64,000 nucleotides of DNA, from assembly GCA_016785225.1 (NCBI GenBank), contig JAFBJZ010000603.1, positions 62,001-126,000 on the forward strand, written 5' to 3'. The position numbers and the translations under genes were made by a program. Below the pieces are notes generated by a model. It worked only from the letters and a program-made list of their open reading frames with translations. It was not told the DNA's origin and searched no databases. Source of the stretch: Psettodes erumei (Eukaryota > Chordata > Actinopteri > Pleuronectiformes > Psettodidae). Positions 12,701 to 26,700 of the stretch are shown one piece after another. Every line of letters starts with the position of its first letter. Position 1 is the first letter of the stretch.

Positions 12701-15700
12701 GCTTCAAAATGTAACGTTTTAACATGGTTGGATTCACAATAGAGCAGAGAAGTCTTGGTAAACATCCTTCTTGGCTTTTTTTTTTTTAGGCAATGGACTT
12801 CTGATATTTTGCTCATTTTAGCTTTTTTATTGTAATGTAATTTTGCATTTCAGCTTACCTCCACATCCCCTGGAAATGAAAGACGTGAGTGCTCACAGAG
12901 GGAGACAGAGTGGGAGTTTGTGGTGTCAGTCAACACCTGCTCAGCTCAAATTTGTTTAAAAATAGTGGAGCATGGAGATGTCGTGAGGGAGCTGACAGCT
13001 AAATAGTCCATGGAGATTTTTGATAGGCAGAGCAACTCAGTGGCTGACAGCTAATGCTTCGTGTGTTTGGCCCCAAGGAGAGTGTAGGTATTTTACACAC
13101 TCCTGCAACAAACATCAACTCACTGTTCTCTTTTTAAACCAGAAGCTGCAGGGTGTCCTGGGCATGAGATAGTGGTGGACTATTTTACGCGGCGAGGGAA
13201 GAAGAATAGCTTCAATCTTCTGGTGAAGTGCTGTGTAAAATATGAAAATGGGCAGAGAAAATTTTCCGTGGTAGCGTCACAAATAAGAGGTTAGCTGCAG
13301 ATAGGATACATCTTTTATAACCGAAGGTATCTGAACCTGTAGAGTCTATATTGTACTTTGAGAATTTGCTGCACAGTTTCAAGTAAACCCACAATGGATG
13401 GGCTTTGTACAGGCAGGCTGCTGCTCCTTGGGTCAGATGTGTGACAGAGTGAAAAACAGCCAGGCAAATGTGTTCCGCCTCATGTTTCAAGGAATAAAAG
13501 CCCAAGTCAATCATCAGCATGCTCCTGCCCACATGCAACACTTCTGGACTCAGCACTGTGTGGTCACCGTGTCGACCACATACACACAAAGGAGAAGATG
13601 CAGAGGCGACGCCTCATGTGTTTGAGCAAACCTTTTTTGTCAGAGCGGGTGTTCACTGAGCCATGCTGACAACAACAAGCGCCGCAGTCCTGGTCTGGGA
13701 GCCATCAGGAGGCAACCTTGAGGTTTTTATGCGATTCAAATTAATAATTCATCCATTCACGTTGTTTTAGTCCATGTTTTTGTTTTCTCGAGACGTTTGT
13801 TATTTTTTCTTTCTTCTCTCTTTCCGGAGATCTCAGAGCAACATGTATCTAAAGGGCAGTCAAAGGGCAGAGATGTTCAGTATTCAATCAACTGCAATTC
13901 CAGGACATTTCCAACTATATATTAGAAAACTGAACAAAAGGCTGTGTTTAGGAATCCAATATTGGGATGTTTTAAGCATCAGCTGTTTCCTTTTCTCTGG
14001 TTGTCTTCATTTCTCCTTCAAGCTACTTTGTGTTTGACATTTAATGGAGTTACTGAGGAAAAAAGCTAAATATCTATTGATTATAGTCGTTCTGCTTCTT
14101 TTCTGTCTTTTCTGTACCCTCACTTTTGGTTTTGGTTGGACAGAAGAAGCAGTGTAAATTTGTCACCTTGAGCTCTTGGGCATGTTTCACAATTTTCTCA
14201 CATTGTACAGTCTAAATTATTAATTGCTTGATTGGCAATGGAAAATGGAATAGAAATTAGTTGCAGCCCCAAAATTTTTGGAGTGTCATATATCTTGTCC
14301 TCATATTTTTTAAATCATAACTTACATTTTGTCTTATCTCCATTTTAAGCAGTTCTATCAACCCTGCTTCATCTGTGTCAATTATTCCACCACCTCCCAG
14401 CATCTGATTCCTTTGTTAACAAACCAAGCTCATGGGTCCACTCCTGTACTTTCAGTCCATTTTCTCAATTTTCAGCGTCAGGTTATTTATAAAGTCCATA
14501 ATTCTCCGTCTTGCATCTACACTATTAATAATGAATACAGTCACATTTGAACAAAGAAATTAATATTTAAAGGCCCAATCCATGCTCGGTCTACAGCACT
14601 TCATCCCCTCATGCATCACATTATAGTTGATGCTGGACTCCACAACACGGTCCACGTTCGAAAGAGAACCATGTACCACCATGCGTCATGTGATCACTGG
14701 GGAATGGGTGGGGGTGGGGCTCACAGTCATTGTTCTTTTAAGATGCAGCTTCCGTTTATTACTCAAAGATGTATATACATAAGATATGTTACAGGAAAAA
14801 AACATTGGTTTTTATATATATATTCTTATATTATATATATATAATACCATCTACTGTACACTGAACTTTTTTAATGTAAAATCTGACTCTTGAGAGGCTT
14901 CTCATGATGCTGAAATTCATCGTTTTTCATGTCTGTTCAACCGGGACGACACAAGTTGTTATTATATCATGGTTTCTTAACAAAGTTGAAGGCAGCAGGC
15001 TGCTGCAGTGGTTAAGTCCTAATCTGTATGCATTTTTTAGCAAGAGGAACAACTTGACATTGAGGTGTAATTGCAAGGTACTTGCTGAAATATTCACTCA
15101 TTCTGAAAGACTGAGTTCAACAGGTTGAGGTTTTTTCTACCTGGCACAAGGTTCTCAGAATGATAGGAAATATAAACATTGTCATCAGGGGCTGTTGGTT
15201 AGATCAGTTACAAATATAAGGAGAAAGAGTTTATGATGGACTGGACTTAATGCTGATGTAAAACTGAATACCAGTTGTTAAAAAAATGTGCCAGCTTTAT
15301 TATACTTAGTTTAATTAGAAATATTGTGCTAATTGGTGCAAGTTAAACAAGGTAAATTAATTCACATACAGATATCATTTATTTATGTAACAGTACCTCA
15401 GAAATGTAAAAAGAAAAAAATCCAAGCTTTGTAGAAAGGATTTGTAGCCTGTGTGTTCCCCCAGGCTGTTTACTGAATGCTCTTTGTTGTTGTGCTGAAT
15501 TTTTACATTCACGCACTCACCTTCGCTAGATTATTAAAAAGCCTTTGCCCTCTAACTTGGCCAACACTGCCGGCCAAAGGCCCAAAAGGGACCAACAGAT
15601 CATGGGGAGTGAGGGGAAAGCCCTAATGTAATTTGTATGGCGCAGAGCACTCTGCAACCAGATGGGAGCCAGGCTGACTTACCTGAAGCAGCTTTCCTTA

Positions 15701-16050
15701 TTTACTTCAGCGCCCAAGGCCATGTCAGACAAGGGGAAGAGAAGCATGCAAGCCCGAGCAAATTATCACGGCTTTCATGTGGCTAACGTTCTATCAGATC
15801 CTCCTACTCGGCAGAATGTAATGGAAGCAGAAGCAAAGTGCTCAAGGCCTTCACCTCTGATGTGTTCTTATTCGGGGTAGGACAAGGTGTGTGTTGGAGA
15901 TAAAGGAGCAGTTCCCAGTCAGTCCCAGCCTGAAGACTGTGGCATCTAGAACATTCTGCTCTTGCCAATCATCAGGGTCAGGATATTGGATGGAGAGTAA
16001 TTACAACGAGGGCACTTTGGTAAGGGCACTGTGGTAAATCAAAGTGCTGC

Positions 16051-16089
<39 letters not shown>

Positions 16090-19000
16090 ATTAAGGAAAG
16101 GTTAGGCAAACTAATTATGGAGGGACAGTGTAAATAGAAAAATCCATTGCTTTGAATTAACGTCCATTTGATGCAATCACCTGTTGCTTTTGTATGGTGG
16201 CTAGCGATCAAATATAAATGTGAAATACAATAAATGGAAACCTAATTTCAGTGTGTTGTATGTGATGTCTGCGCCCACTGACACGCATAAGCTATTCTAA
16301 AGTTGTGTGCATCAATTCATTATCACGTTCCAAACCTGTGAACACCTGTGCAACTAAAAACACAATCCGAGTGTCATTTATGTATACAGCACGTTGCATT
16401 GTTGTGAGATCCTGCGTGCACTTAACGAGGTGTTGTGTTACTGACAAATATGGCAGTGAAATTTCTTGCCGGGTGAAGATCTCGCTCTCCTGGGCCATGC
16501 CAAGTGTTTACATCATTATTTCTTATTACTGTTGAGCCCAAACTATTTTCTTTCAACATCTCATCCCTTCATAAATTCCTGTGCAGATCTGAGATTTGCA
16601 TAAAGTGATTGTTACAGGGACCTGCACTTCCTGTCACTTAGGCTACATCCAAACTAATCTTCACTTTTGTTTTAAAATACTGCTCTTCCCCCAAGACAGA
16701 GACATGTGGAAACGCTGCTGGACCCATTTCAGTTTGACGCAGTAGCCCACGTTCGCTCCCTGATCTAATTAGCCAGAACCTGTCTTGCCCAAATTCTTCG
16801 GGTCCAATCATGTGACCCTTTTCGGGAAGAAAACAAACAACATTGTCAGAATGGTCACATTTCAGGCATGGTATTATGGATGGACATTATTTCTGATACA
16901 GAGCTAGAAAGTTCATCTAGATGCAGATTGTTTCGTTTTAAAGTGAATATGTAATGTGTGGACATGACCTTAGTAACAGAAGTGATATTCCAAAACAGGC
17001 ATGTTGCTCCATGACTTTCATTAGTATTTCTTCTACCCTGCACCATTTACTCTTCTCACCCCGCTGTCAAGACTCCACCTACAGTGAGTCTCCTTGGAGT
17101 GGCATTGGACTGAACCTAGCCGGATTGATTGGAGCAGTACCCGCTCCCCTGTTTGTCAGCCATGAATAATCTGTAACGACATTCAGAGCATCAGCAGGGG
17201 CCTTGCAGCGTGCATTCATTGTGGAAAATGGACAGCTCAATCAAAAGAAGCTCTTGAAAAGCTGGCCATAACCGGAGGCAGAGCCTTGACCCAGAACGCT
17301 GTCCCACTGACTTGAGTCACAACCTCACCAACATCCCTGAATGGGAAGCCCAACCACTGTATTCCTTGTGAACTCAGGGCTTCTTTTCACCGCCCCCTCC
17401 CTCTCCCGCTCCTGTCTCTTTTTCAGTTTAATAGAGCCATGCTTCACTCAGAAGGCCACCTTATCCTTGTTAGGAGACAGACGCTTATGGCACCACCTGC
17501 CATCCTCAGCTCTCCATGTCAGGTAGCGTGGGCAACCCATCACCGCGCTGCTTAACATGGTAATACAAGCCTGAAGACCTGATGATAAAACAGTTATGTC
17601 CTTGGTTTTGTGACCTGGGGTTAACTTTTGATTATTTACACATGGAAATAATGTGCAAGCGGTTACAGTATGTACCTGTTTTCAGTCTGATTTCAGTTGG
17701 CTGTTTCAGTTCCAGAGTTGGCTTTTGACAGCCTGGCTTGGTGTCAGGATTTCCTTCATCTAAGATAGGAAAAGTAATAGGTCTGAGGATGAGCTCTTTG
17801 TTAGTCTCTTGAAAAGAAGCTGTGGACACTGGTGGTGATGATGATGACACTGATGCTACCCAATACAAAGAAGAATGACAGGAGGAAATGAAACACTTAG
17901 AGCCTGCTTTTGACTGGTTTCCAGCATGTGCAGGCGGCAGATTCTTAAAAGCGTTCATCTGTGATGTCTCCCTTCAACCACTGTGAACTCTCTCCCTTGA
18001 AATGGTGCATTCTCCTGATGTAGAGTCACCCAACCCTAATCCTCCTATATCCACTGATGAATCCCGGCCACACACACACAGTAGGGACGCGGCCTAATTG
18101 AATTTCCTTGGTCACAATGAACACACACTCAAGACCTGCAAGTTCCAGTCCTTGCCTTTGATAAGCAAATGACCCCTATGGAATTGAGGTCACAGCCTGC
18201 GAAAACAAGAGCGAGGGAGAGAAAAATAAAGTCCCGCACTCAGACAAGCCCAATATCGACTCACTCGGGATTGAGTCCAATGATGTTTGCCCTGTGTGTG
18301 TTGAGCCCCTGTTGGCTCAGGGGAAAATTCACCCTACACCCCTTCTTACACACAAACTCATACACACACTCCTGCAGAGAAAGACGTCTGCGCTCTTGTC
18401 TCTCGTCACAGTGGGACTTCTTTCCTATTGTTAAGCGTCAGGGGTTTGAGTGGAGTGCGTGTGTAGCCATGGCGGCCAGAGACTCAAAAAAAAAAACAAC
18501 TGAAGAGGATGGAAAAGAAAACCAACCTATGGCGTCATGTTATGTTACACCAGTTTGCAACTTATCTCTTCTTTCTTACGTTTAATGAATAATTAATCAG
18601 TAAAACCATGACTGCAGACTCTTGGATGAGAATGAAGCTTGTCCCCGGAAGACTTATGGTCCAACAGGGGGTGACATAACATCTAGAACCCTGAAAATCT
18701 GTCATTTCTATAAACCAAAATGAAGTGTGTCATGACTTCTTCTACCTGTGGGAGGGCCCCACTTACTTTACATGTTGGGAGATTAGCTGCATAGCCGCTC
18801 TGAGGCCTGTTGTGGCATCCACTCTTCAAAGAGCAAGACAGACGGAGAGGTTGCCCGTCTTTTTTGGATCTTTGAAGTCTAGAAGAAGTACAGTCATGAA
18901 ATATCAGCACAGATCAAACTTTGGCAGGTTAGTAGTGATTAAAACAGAAAAAGTGTGCTATCGATACTGACCTTTTCTTTGAACCTTGCACGATTGTGAG

Positions 19001-20747
19001 GCAAAGTGGCTGTTGGCACCAGTACCATGAGAGAGAGACAGAATGGCTGTCATCATCAAAATCTTTAAAATAACTGCAAGATCCCAATAAATTGAACTAT
19101 ATATGATTTCATACTGTGCACTTTTGTAAATGTACAGCTGGGTTCTTTGGCTCACTTGAAGAGCATGCATGTCATGCAACCCATGCAGGCTGCTGTCCAT
19201 ATCAGGATCCAGTCCCAGGTGAGTGGAGCGCAGGAGTACAGCAGGCCGCTGCATGCGACCACAGTCCCACCTTGGTTCCAGCCCAGAAAACAGAGGCAGC
19301 GAGGCCCAAGGCTGCACCAGCAGAGCAGAGCAGACCGGCCATTCCCTGGCGGCATCCTGTCGCTACCACTACCCCAAGTCCAAATCCATTCTCGCCGTTT
19401 CGCTTTACAGTCCTTCAGGACTTGTACAACAAGCTAACTGTTGCGCCTATTGCTTGATGAAAAAAGGGAAACATAAATTTCAAAAAGAGCAATATTGGAC
19501 TCCGTAGGAAAGGTCTCAATGAAATGTAACACTTAAAACTATGTTTAAAAGTAGTTCATAATTTGCAGGTTCTAATTTATTAGAAGGCTAAACCTGTACG
19601 GATCTATCTATGGCTTTACAGCCGGTTCATCACTCATAGAATACAGCGGAAGACAAATTTGGAAATTATCATTGGACCAAGGAAATATCAATCAATCAAT
19701 ATTGTATTGTGGTTGTTGAAAGTATTGATAGAAGTATTGATACAAGTATTGATATAAGAGGTACCGCCCTAAGGAGGACAGCAGGAGCCCCTCCTCCTCT
19801 GCCCCCACCACCACTTCACACAGACTGCCTTTTCCCCTCTGTCACCAAAGAATAGAGAATTTTTTTTACAAATGATACTGTGATTTCGTAATGGTTTATA
19901 TGAACCAGCTCTTTTTTTAAATATATTTTGATCTCCCTGTGCCCTTTCAACCTCCTCTGATGTATGAATGATCTTGCTTTGGCACAGATTAAAAGAAACC
20001 CATACAGTAAATGGCTGTGTGTCCTTCTTCATCTTAATACCACTTAATTTGGTTACAGTTTGTATTGTATCCCATTGTCTTGAGACTTCTCAACAAGCTC
20101 CATCTTACATGAACACGGCCACTCGGCATCTCTTCCAGTCTTTTTAATTCCTTCTTTTCATTTGTTAAAGAGACCTATTATGCTCATTTCCAGCTCAATA
20201 TTTTTTATTAAGGCACTCCACTAGATTAGCTATGCATGATTCACGGTTCAAAAAAAGTCTGCCCGTATGCCTCAGTCAGACTGAAACAGGCGGTATTAGC
20301 TCAGACCTCCTGAAGAGGCCTCCTTAAAAGCCCAATTTCTTCTGATTGTCCGAACATCTGGAAGCCTGCCAGCCTCATGCACGCCCATCGCCTGTGAGCA
20401 CCACCTCATCCTCTTAACAGCATGGAGGCTCTGAAAGTAAACCTAGTAAAACTAAGTAACTAGATTACTAGATTAAAAACAGGTACATATCTTTGTTTTC
20501 GCAGATTTGTGTGTCCAGGACTTAAGCCGCAAACACAGGTTTTATGTGCCGAGCACCAGCAGAAAATGAACATGTAACAGCAGGCTGGTATCAATTGGTC
20601 AAAAAAGTGTAGTTTATGTTTAGCTTGTGTGAAGTAACACTACTTATCAAAAACATGAGCTGACAAACAGTATTGGCACTGGCATAACTGTGTGTATATG
20701 ATAGGGTGTGTTTGTATTTGTGTGTTAGTTGGGTTAGGGTTAGATTT

Positions 20748-20786
<39 letters not shown>

Positions 20787-23700
20787 GTGGTGGTGGGTGT
20801 AGGCATGCAAGCATGCACACATCCATTTGTCAGTCAGTCGTTTTTCCTTGCAATGCTACAAAGCTTGAAGATGCGATTTCCAAATATTATGCGTAAGTAC
20901 AGCTGAGTATGTTGCCCCAGTGCACTCCAATAAAAATAAACTCACCGGGGTTCCAGCTGCAAGCCCCATTATTCATACAGTGTCAATCGCATACTTGCCC
21001 TTTAAATTTCACCGAGGTTTGGGAGCTCATTTCTAAATGGGCTGCAGATCAGACCGAAGGCTGAGGCAATCATGTCATGTTTTTAATTATCATTTAACAG
21101 GAATGTTAAGTGCACTATCTTTCAGGGAAGGAGGTGTAAATTTCCTTTTTATTTTCTAACACATTGGAAGCAGCCGAGCACATATTAGAAATCGATATTG
21201 ATGTAACCGACTCGTAAGTGTGTCAGGGTCCCATTCCAAGATAGAGGCAGCGTTCCGTGAATCGATAGTGTACATGTCAGTCATATTCTGAGTGATGTGC
21301 ATAAAGTTTTGCTTTACTTACAGCCATTTCAATGTAATAGACTTTGGAAAACAACAGTAAATAGCAGCCTGTCCAATTATTATTAACTGCTATAAAATTA
21401 CAGTCCTATTTTTTTCACAAAGTGATGAGATTATTTTGTCCTACTTATTAATTGGAGTGAAATTGGACAGAGTGACTCACAGCAGTGTTACTGGAAGGTG
21501 TCAGACACAGAAAGCAGGTAATTATGGAGACAGGAAGAGATATGGAAACAGAATGCAATTACCCTGGCAAGCAGAGCTTCAAATTGCTCTTCTTAGGATT
21601 TCTCACCTCAGGTTGCCATTGTTCATGCTTTGCATCTCTATGCCGATCTTTATTCCCTTTACCCTCTAGCTCAAAGAGTGAGGGAGGTTTGCATTAATCA
21701 AATGAATTTTCGACTGTAAGTAGAGCCTTGCAACATACACTGAACACGGCTCATTGCTGCATTTCAAATGTATGTATTCAAAAATAATTTTTCCAAATGG
21801 TTTTGCATAGGGGAATTGTTATGAGCTCAGACTAAATCGGGGTCCTCAGATGTTTCCGTAGTTCTTCACATCCAAGCCTGTAAGGATTTCTCAGAATTTA
21901 GTTTCATTTAACTTTCAGGTTTTCACCATGCATACTGCAACTGTACTATTATTGTTGCATTCATGGATCCACATCCAATATATTTCCTTTTTTATGGATT
22001 TTATTTATAACACATTAAAACAAACACACATATATCCACCAACCAAAAGCAAATATAACAATTCCCCCTGCCAAATTCCTCCCTAGTGTACAAGAGCAAG
22101 TACACACTGCTGCATGTACTGTGAACAAAAGATATATATTAGTATATTTTACCAAGAAAAACAGAACATAAAAATTTGACTTAATGTTATTATTTTCTGC
22201 CGATGCTGACTTTCTCGTGTTTTTTTCCGAATTACTTTTTTGCTTCTTGTTGTTGTATGGGGAAAACCAAACGCTTCCATGCTGCTGATTTGAAGGAAGA
22301 AGGAGGTTTCTTCTGCTCCATTTGTTCACTCTCAGTAGTGGCCGTTTTGTTACTTTAGCCATTTGTTTTAGCTTTTAGGTGCTCTCTCAGCCTGTGCCAC
22401 ACACCCTCTCTGCACACACACATGCACACACACGCACATTTAATAGAAGAGCTGGACTTTGGAGCAGAAAGGAAAAAGAGACTAAATGAGGGTGAGCTCC
22501 TCAGGGAACCAGCCTTGTATTTCAAAGTGAATCAAACTTTTTTTTTTTGTCAGAATTTGTGAAACACACAAACATCACTTTATCTTGTTTTTTAATTAGC
22601 TGTGAGTGAAGCACATACCAGAGCATTTTGGTGGAGTCTCACAGCGCAGGCGGTTGTTGGCACTCAGAGTAGCGCTTCAGGGCTGGATTCACTGCACATG
22701 TTCTCACATTTGCTGTGATCACATATATAGTATAGATTTTAGACACTTATACATGGGGGCGGGGGGGGTCATCTGCCAGCGACCCTCAGAGCTACTTAAA
22801 AACCGAATGGCTCTAGGCAAAAAAGGAGCCACTTCATGTCACCGTTGGACCAGCTTGCTCTCACGCTGTAAAACCATACATAATTTGCCTGAAATTGTTC
22901 ACAAAAAAAGAAATTCACCATTTTTCGGTGTGTTAAATACTTAGTACTTCGTATAGGTTTGATGGCCTGATAGGTGCCACTTAGTCAAGCTTCAGTCAGC
23001 TTCAGCGTGGGGCTGGAAATGATCGTTGCAGATGGATCAAGTGTTTGAGGGGAGTGCACAAGTGTCATAAAGTGCTTTTATGTAAATTGCGATTGAAGAG
23101 TAGCTCTCCACTGAGACTTAAACGTACAGAATTGTATATCCGACTCAGGCTACTAGTCAGTCTTGAGGATGTGTCCTCTGTGACTGCAACAGGCCCCCTG
23201 TTCATATGAGAGGTTCAACACCCTTTGCTACCAAAAAGACCCCAGAGAGAAAAGATTAGAAAGAGAGAGAGCTGAAAAGAAAACATAGCAATCTCTTCAT
23301 CATCAGTGAAAAGAAAGTAGGACACATGGTTTGGGATCAAGGTCGAGGCTCAGTATATAAAAATACCTCTGGATAACAGGTCCCACACAAAAGGTCAAAT
23401 GAAAATGAAATGAAAGATTGCTCCTCAGATATAAAAAAGATAAGACTCTGACAACACTATATTGTTGTGTAGAAAGGGTTGTCTGTGCTTTTGTCTTGAA
23501 AAACAATAAAGCTATTTTTGCCCTGCGTTACCAGCAGCATCACTTATATCAGTGCTGTTGTGGAAATGCTCCATAGAGTGTGAACTCTTCCCCTCTCCTG
23601 GATTTAATAATAAGAATGCAGGAGGCACTGAGTATTTATGTTTGTAGAGGGTTTGTTTAGCGCTTCCCTGTTCCTTCCCAACAGTTTCGGTTTTAACGCC

Positions 23701-26700
23701 CTCCAAATTACACCAAGGATAGCTGTGAGGCTCTCTTCTCATTTTCTGCAGTTAACAAGCGCTCTGTTTATATATGATTACGGTTCTCTGCTTATTTATT
23801 CTGTTTGGTTTTTTAAAATTACTTTGCCAATGTAGTTCAAGGTAGAAAATGCACTAAAGGATTCAGTTCAGCTCATTTGTTTTCTTTCCGTCGAGAAATA
23901 TTTACAGCCATTTCATTCTCCGCTGGCGTCAGATGAGCTGTTCGGGATAAACCTGCGGTCGTTCAGCTCCTCCCGTTCGCCATTTATTAACGGTTATGCC
24001 TGTGTTTGCTTTGCAGCGCTGCCAGTCATGCAGGTGATGATTGACATCACCAGACAGCAGGTGGAGAAGGTCTTCGGCCTCGATGAGTACTGGTGTCAGT
24101 GTGTCGCCTGGAGCACCACCGGAACCCAGAAGAGCCAAAAAGCGTACATCAGGATTGCTTGTGAGTGCATTTTAAAATGATCACGGTGTCATCACAAAGG
24201 CAAACACGGCTAAACAAGGTGCATGCATAATGCATGTTAGAATGCAATAAGAGGATATTAGCAAGATGATTTTCCCTTCACTTTTGGTGGTTGGGGAGGG
24301 ACTAAGTTTCATTTAACAATTAGCCCAGAGGCCATTGTGATACGATGCACCGCAGTGTATTACAGTGATTACAATTTAGTTAAATCTTCTTCCTGTGATT
24401 CTACTAAAACGTAAGACCCCGGCAGGGAGAAACAGAGAGTAATGCATCTGCTTGAAGGCAGTCTGAACACTAAATTTGAGTATTCATGAGCATATTTTTC
24501 ATTGGGTACAGTATATCAGCAATGATCCCTATGAAAGTAACTGGAATAAAAACCAGATTTGAAATTTATTGCTGTGCTGCAATCATAAATCTGTCTGGGG
24601 AACACAGACACATCGCTCGCTGCAGCCTCAAAAGCTTTATTAGAAGAAGCCATTTTAGCATTTGAGTATTTTAAAGCACTCTGTCTATTAATTCTCACAT
24701 AAATATGCGTTATTCCAGACAGAGCCATGCACAGCACTGTCCCCAAACCATCAGATGTTTTGAAAACACACATTCATTATCCAACCTTGTTTGAGATCAC
24801 AATCAAGTCCGTTAGCTGTAAAATAAGGACATGTGCACACTTCAATAATGATGCACTCGCACCAGCTTATGTTATTCATGTGCATGTACATATACACATT
24901 ACCACTGATTTGAGCCTTCCAGGACTGTTATATCTCAAGTCTCCTCCAGTCACTTTGTATCGGCTCAAATTAAATTGAATGTCGCGAAACTCTCTGCTTG
25001 TCTTATCGTTTCTCTCAGTATGATTGGTCAAGACAGGCTCAACATATGTTCAAAACAATTTACAGGCGGCTCACGGCAGCGCCATCACCCCCTCGCAACA
25101 CAATAAGAGCAGAAACCTGGGGTGAACATGTAAATTTTGCCCACCAACTCGCAGGCCATCAACAGCAGCCTATTCAGTTCATCAGCGAGACCTGCATTTA
25201 TTTTCCCCACAAGTAATAAACATTGCCAGTTTTACCTGTGTAATTCACTGTGTGGGCTAAGACAAATATATAGTGGGATTTGGTATAACAGTGAGAGTAT
25301 TCAATGAGACGTAATGTGAAGCCCCATGCAGTCAGCCAGCCTTGCAGAAGCTCTTGTCCAGGCGCCTCCGGGCTTTGTTTTCATGTGGCTGCTCCAAGCC
25401 CTCATACAGATGGAAGCTGGAAGCTGGCGGATGCTGGAGAGAGGAGAATGGGTGGGAGGGGAGGAGTGAGGGGTAATGCAATTGCTTTTGCTTGATGCCG
25501 GGCCCCTCTGGCAGCAGACAAGCATCTCTGAACCAGCCAGGCAGCCTGTAATAAGCAACATGGTTGGTGCCACCGATCCCTGTGTGGCTTAGGGGCCAAC
25601 TGGAGTGCGACATGCTCAGCGAGGCCATGGGCGGATGTTTCAAGAGTGGAAAATTTAGAAACACCATCAGGCCAAGTTTTGTGGATAGAAGTATCTCATT
25701 CAAGCTTCAAGAGCTTGTGCAAGTGTCCTAATTGGTTGTGTTTCTTCCACCAGACCTGAGAAAGAACTTTGAGGAGGAGCCGCAGGGTAAAGAGGTGGCG
25801 TTGGACCAGGAGGTATTACTGCGCTGCCATCCCCCTGAGGGAGTGCCACAAGCTGAGGTGAGACACAGATACAGAAGATATTTATAGGCCCACATCCAGC
25901 ATCCATTTACCCTTTCCTCACCAGAAGGACAAAGAGCAAAAAGTGGCTCAGGATCGTCCCTGGCATCTTCTTGCTGCTCCACCGGGGAAGAGACGACCCT
26001 GCACGGATAAATTACACCTCTAATTACTCACCATTATTGATTTATTATCTCTCTTACATCTCTGAGAAGCCGTATATCACGTTGTCTCGTCACATCATTC
26101 AGGATAGGCTTGGAGGCTTCACTCCCCATTTGGCATCTCTAAAGGCTTATCCATAATTAATGGGTCTATTTGCCTCACTCTCTCCTTAACTTATTCTCTA
26201 TCTCTTTTGCCATCTTTCCATGTACTATGCCTCTCATACACTCTTGTTCTGCCGAGGCCTCCTCCTCTCTCTCTCTCTCTCTCTCTCGCCACTTCTCTCT
26301 GTGGTGTGCGTCTGTGTTTGGAGGAGCAGACTGGGGCCAGCTGTTTCACCTCGTCTGCAGCATCCGGCTGGTCCCAGATAGGCACTAACTGCTCTAATAA
26401 CAACACAAGAGGAGGTTAGGCCAGCCACTCAGACATCCCAGGGACCAGGAGGACTAAGACTAGCCAATCACAGCTGTAAAGTATAGGGGCAGTTTGCAGA
26501 GGAAATGGGAGGGAGGATGCCAGCTGCAGTTCAGCAGAAAAGAACATCAGAGCAGAAGTCACCACAGGAGAAAATAGGGATAGCGCACAACAGGAAAAAA
26601 GCCCAATTATATGCGGCATCGCAACTGGCAGTAATACCAACAACAATGCTTCCCTACCGTAGTCACTCTTGAGACGGCACAAGGTCAAGTGAGAGCAGGA

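Larger units (their letters stand above)
3940..24016 (+). other. unc5a intron between window exons 1 and 2 (20 kb)
   Basis: 20,077 bp without a supported gene on either strand. Contents are listed separately: GT, CA and CT microsatellites, a long hairpin (8236-8313), a hAT relic (8331-9044), the end of a second hAT-like MITE (about 14220-14272), a Harbinger-like MITE (16641-16969), a GC-rich exon-like island (19137-19440) and a 12-bp tandem repeat (19718-19755). The stretches between them are ordinary AT-leaning intron. Long open stretches on the minus strand, such as 11475-11999, have low-complexity translations and no domain. Confidence 0.85.
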
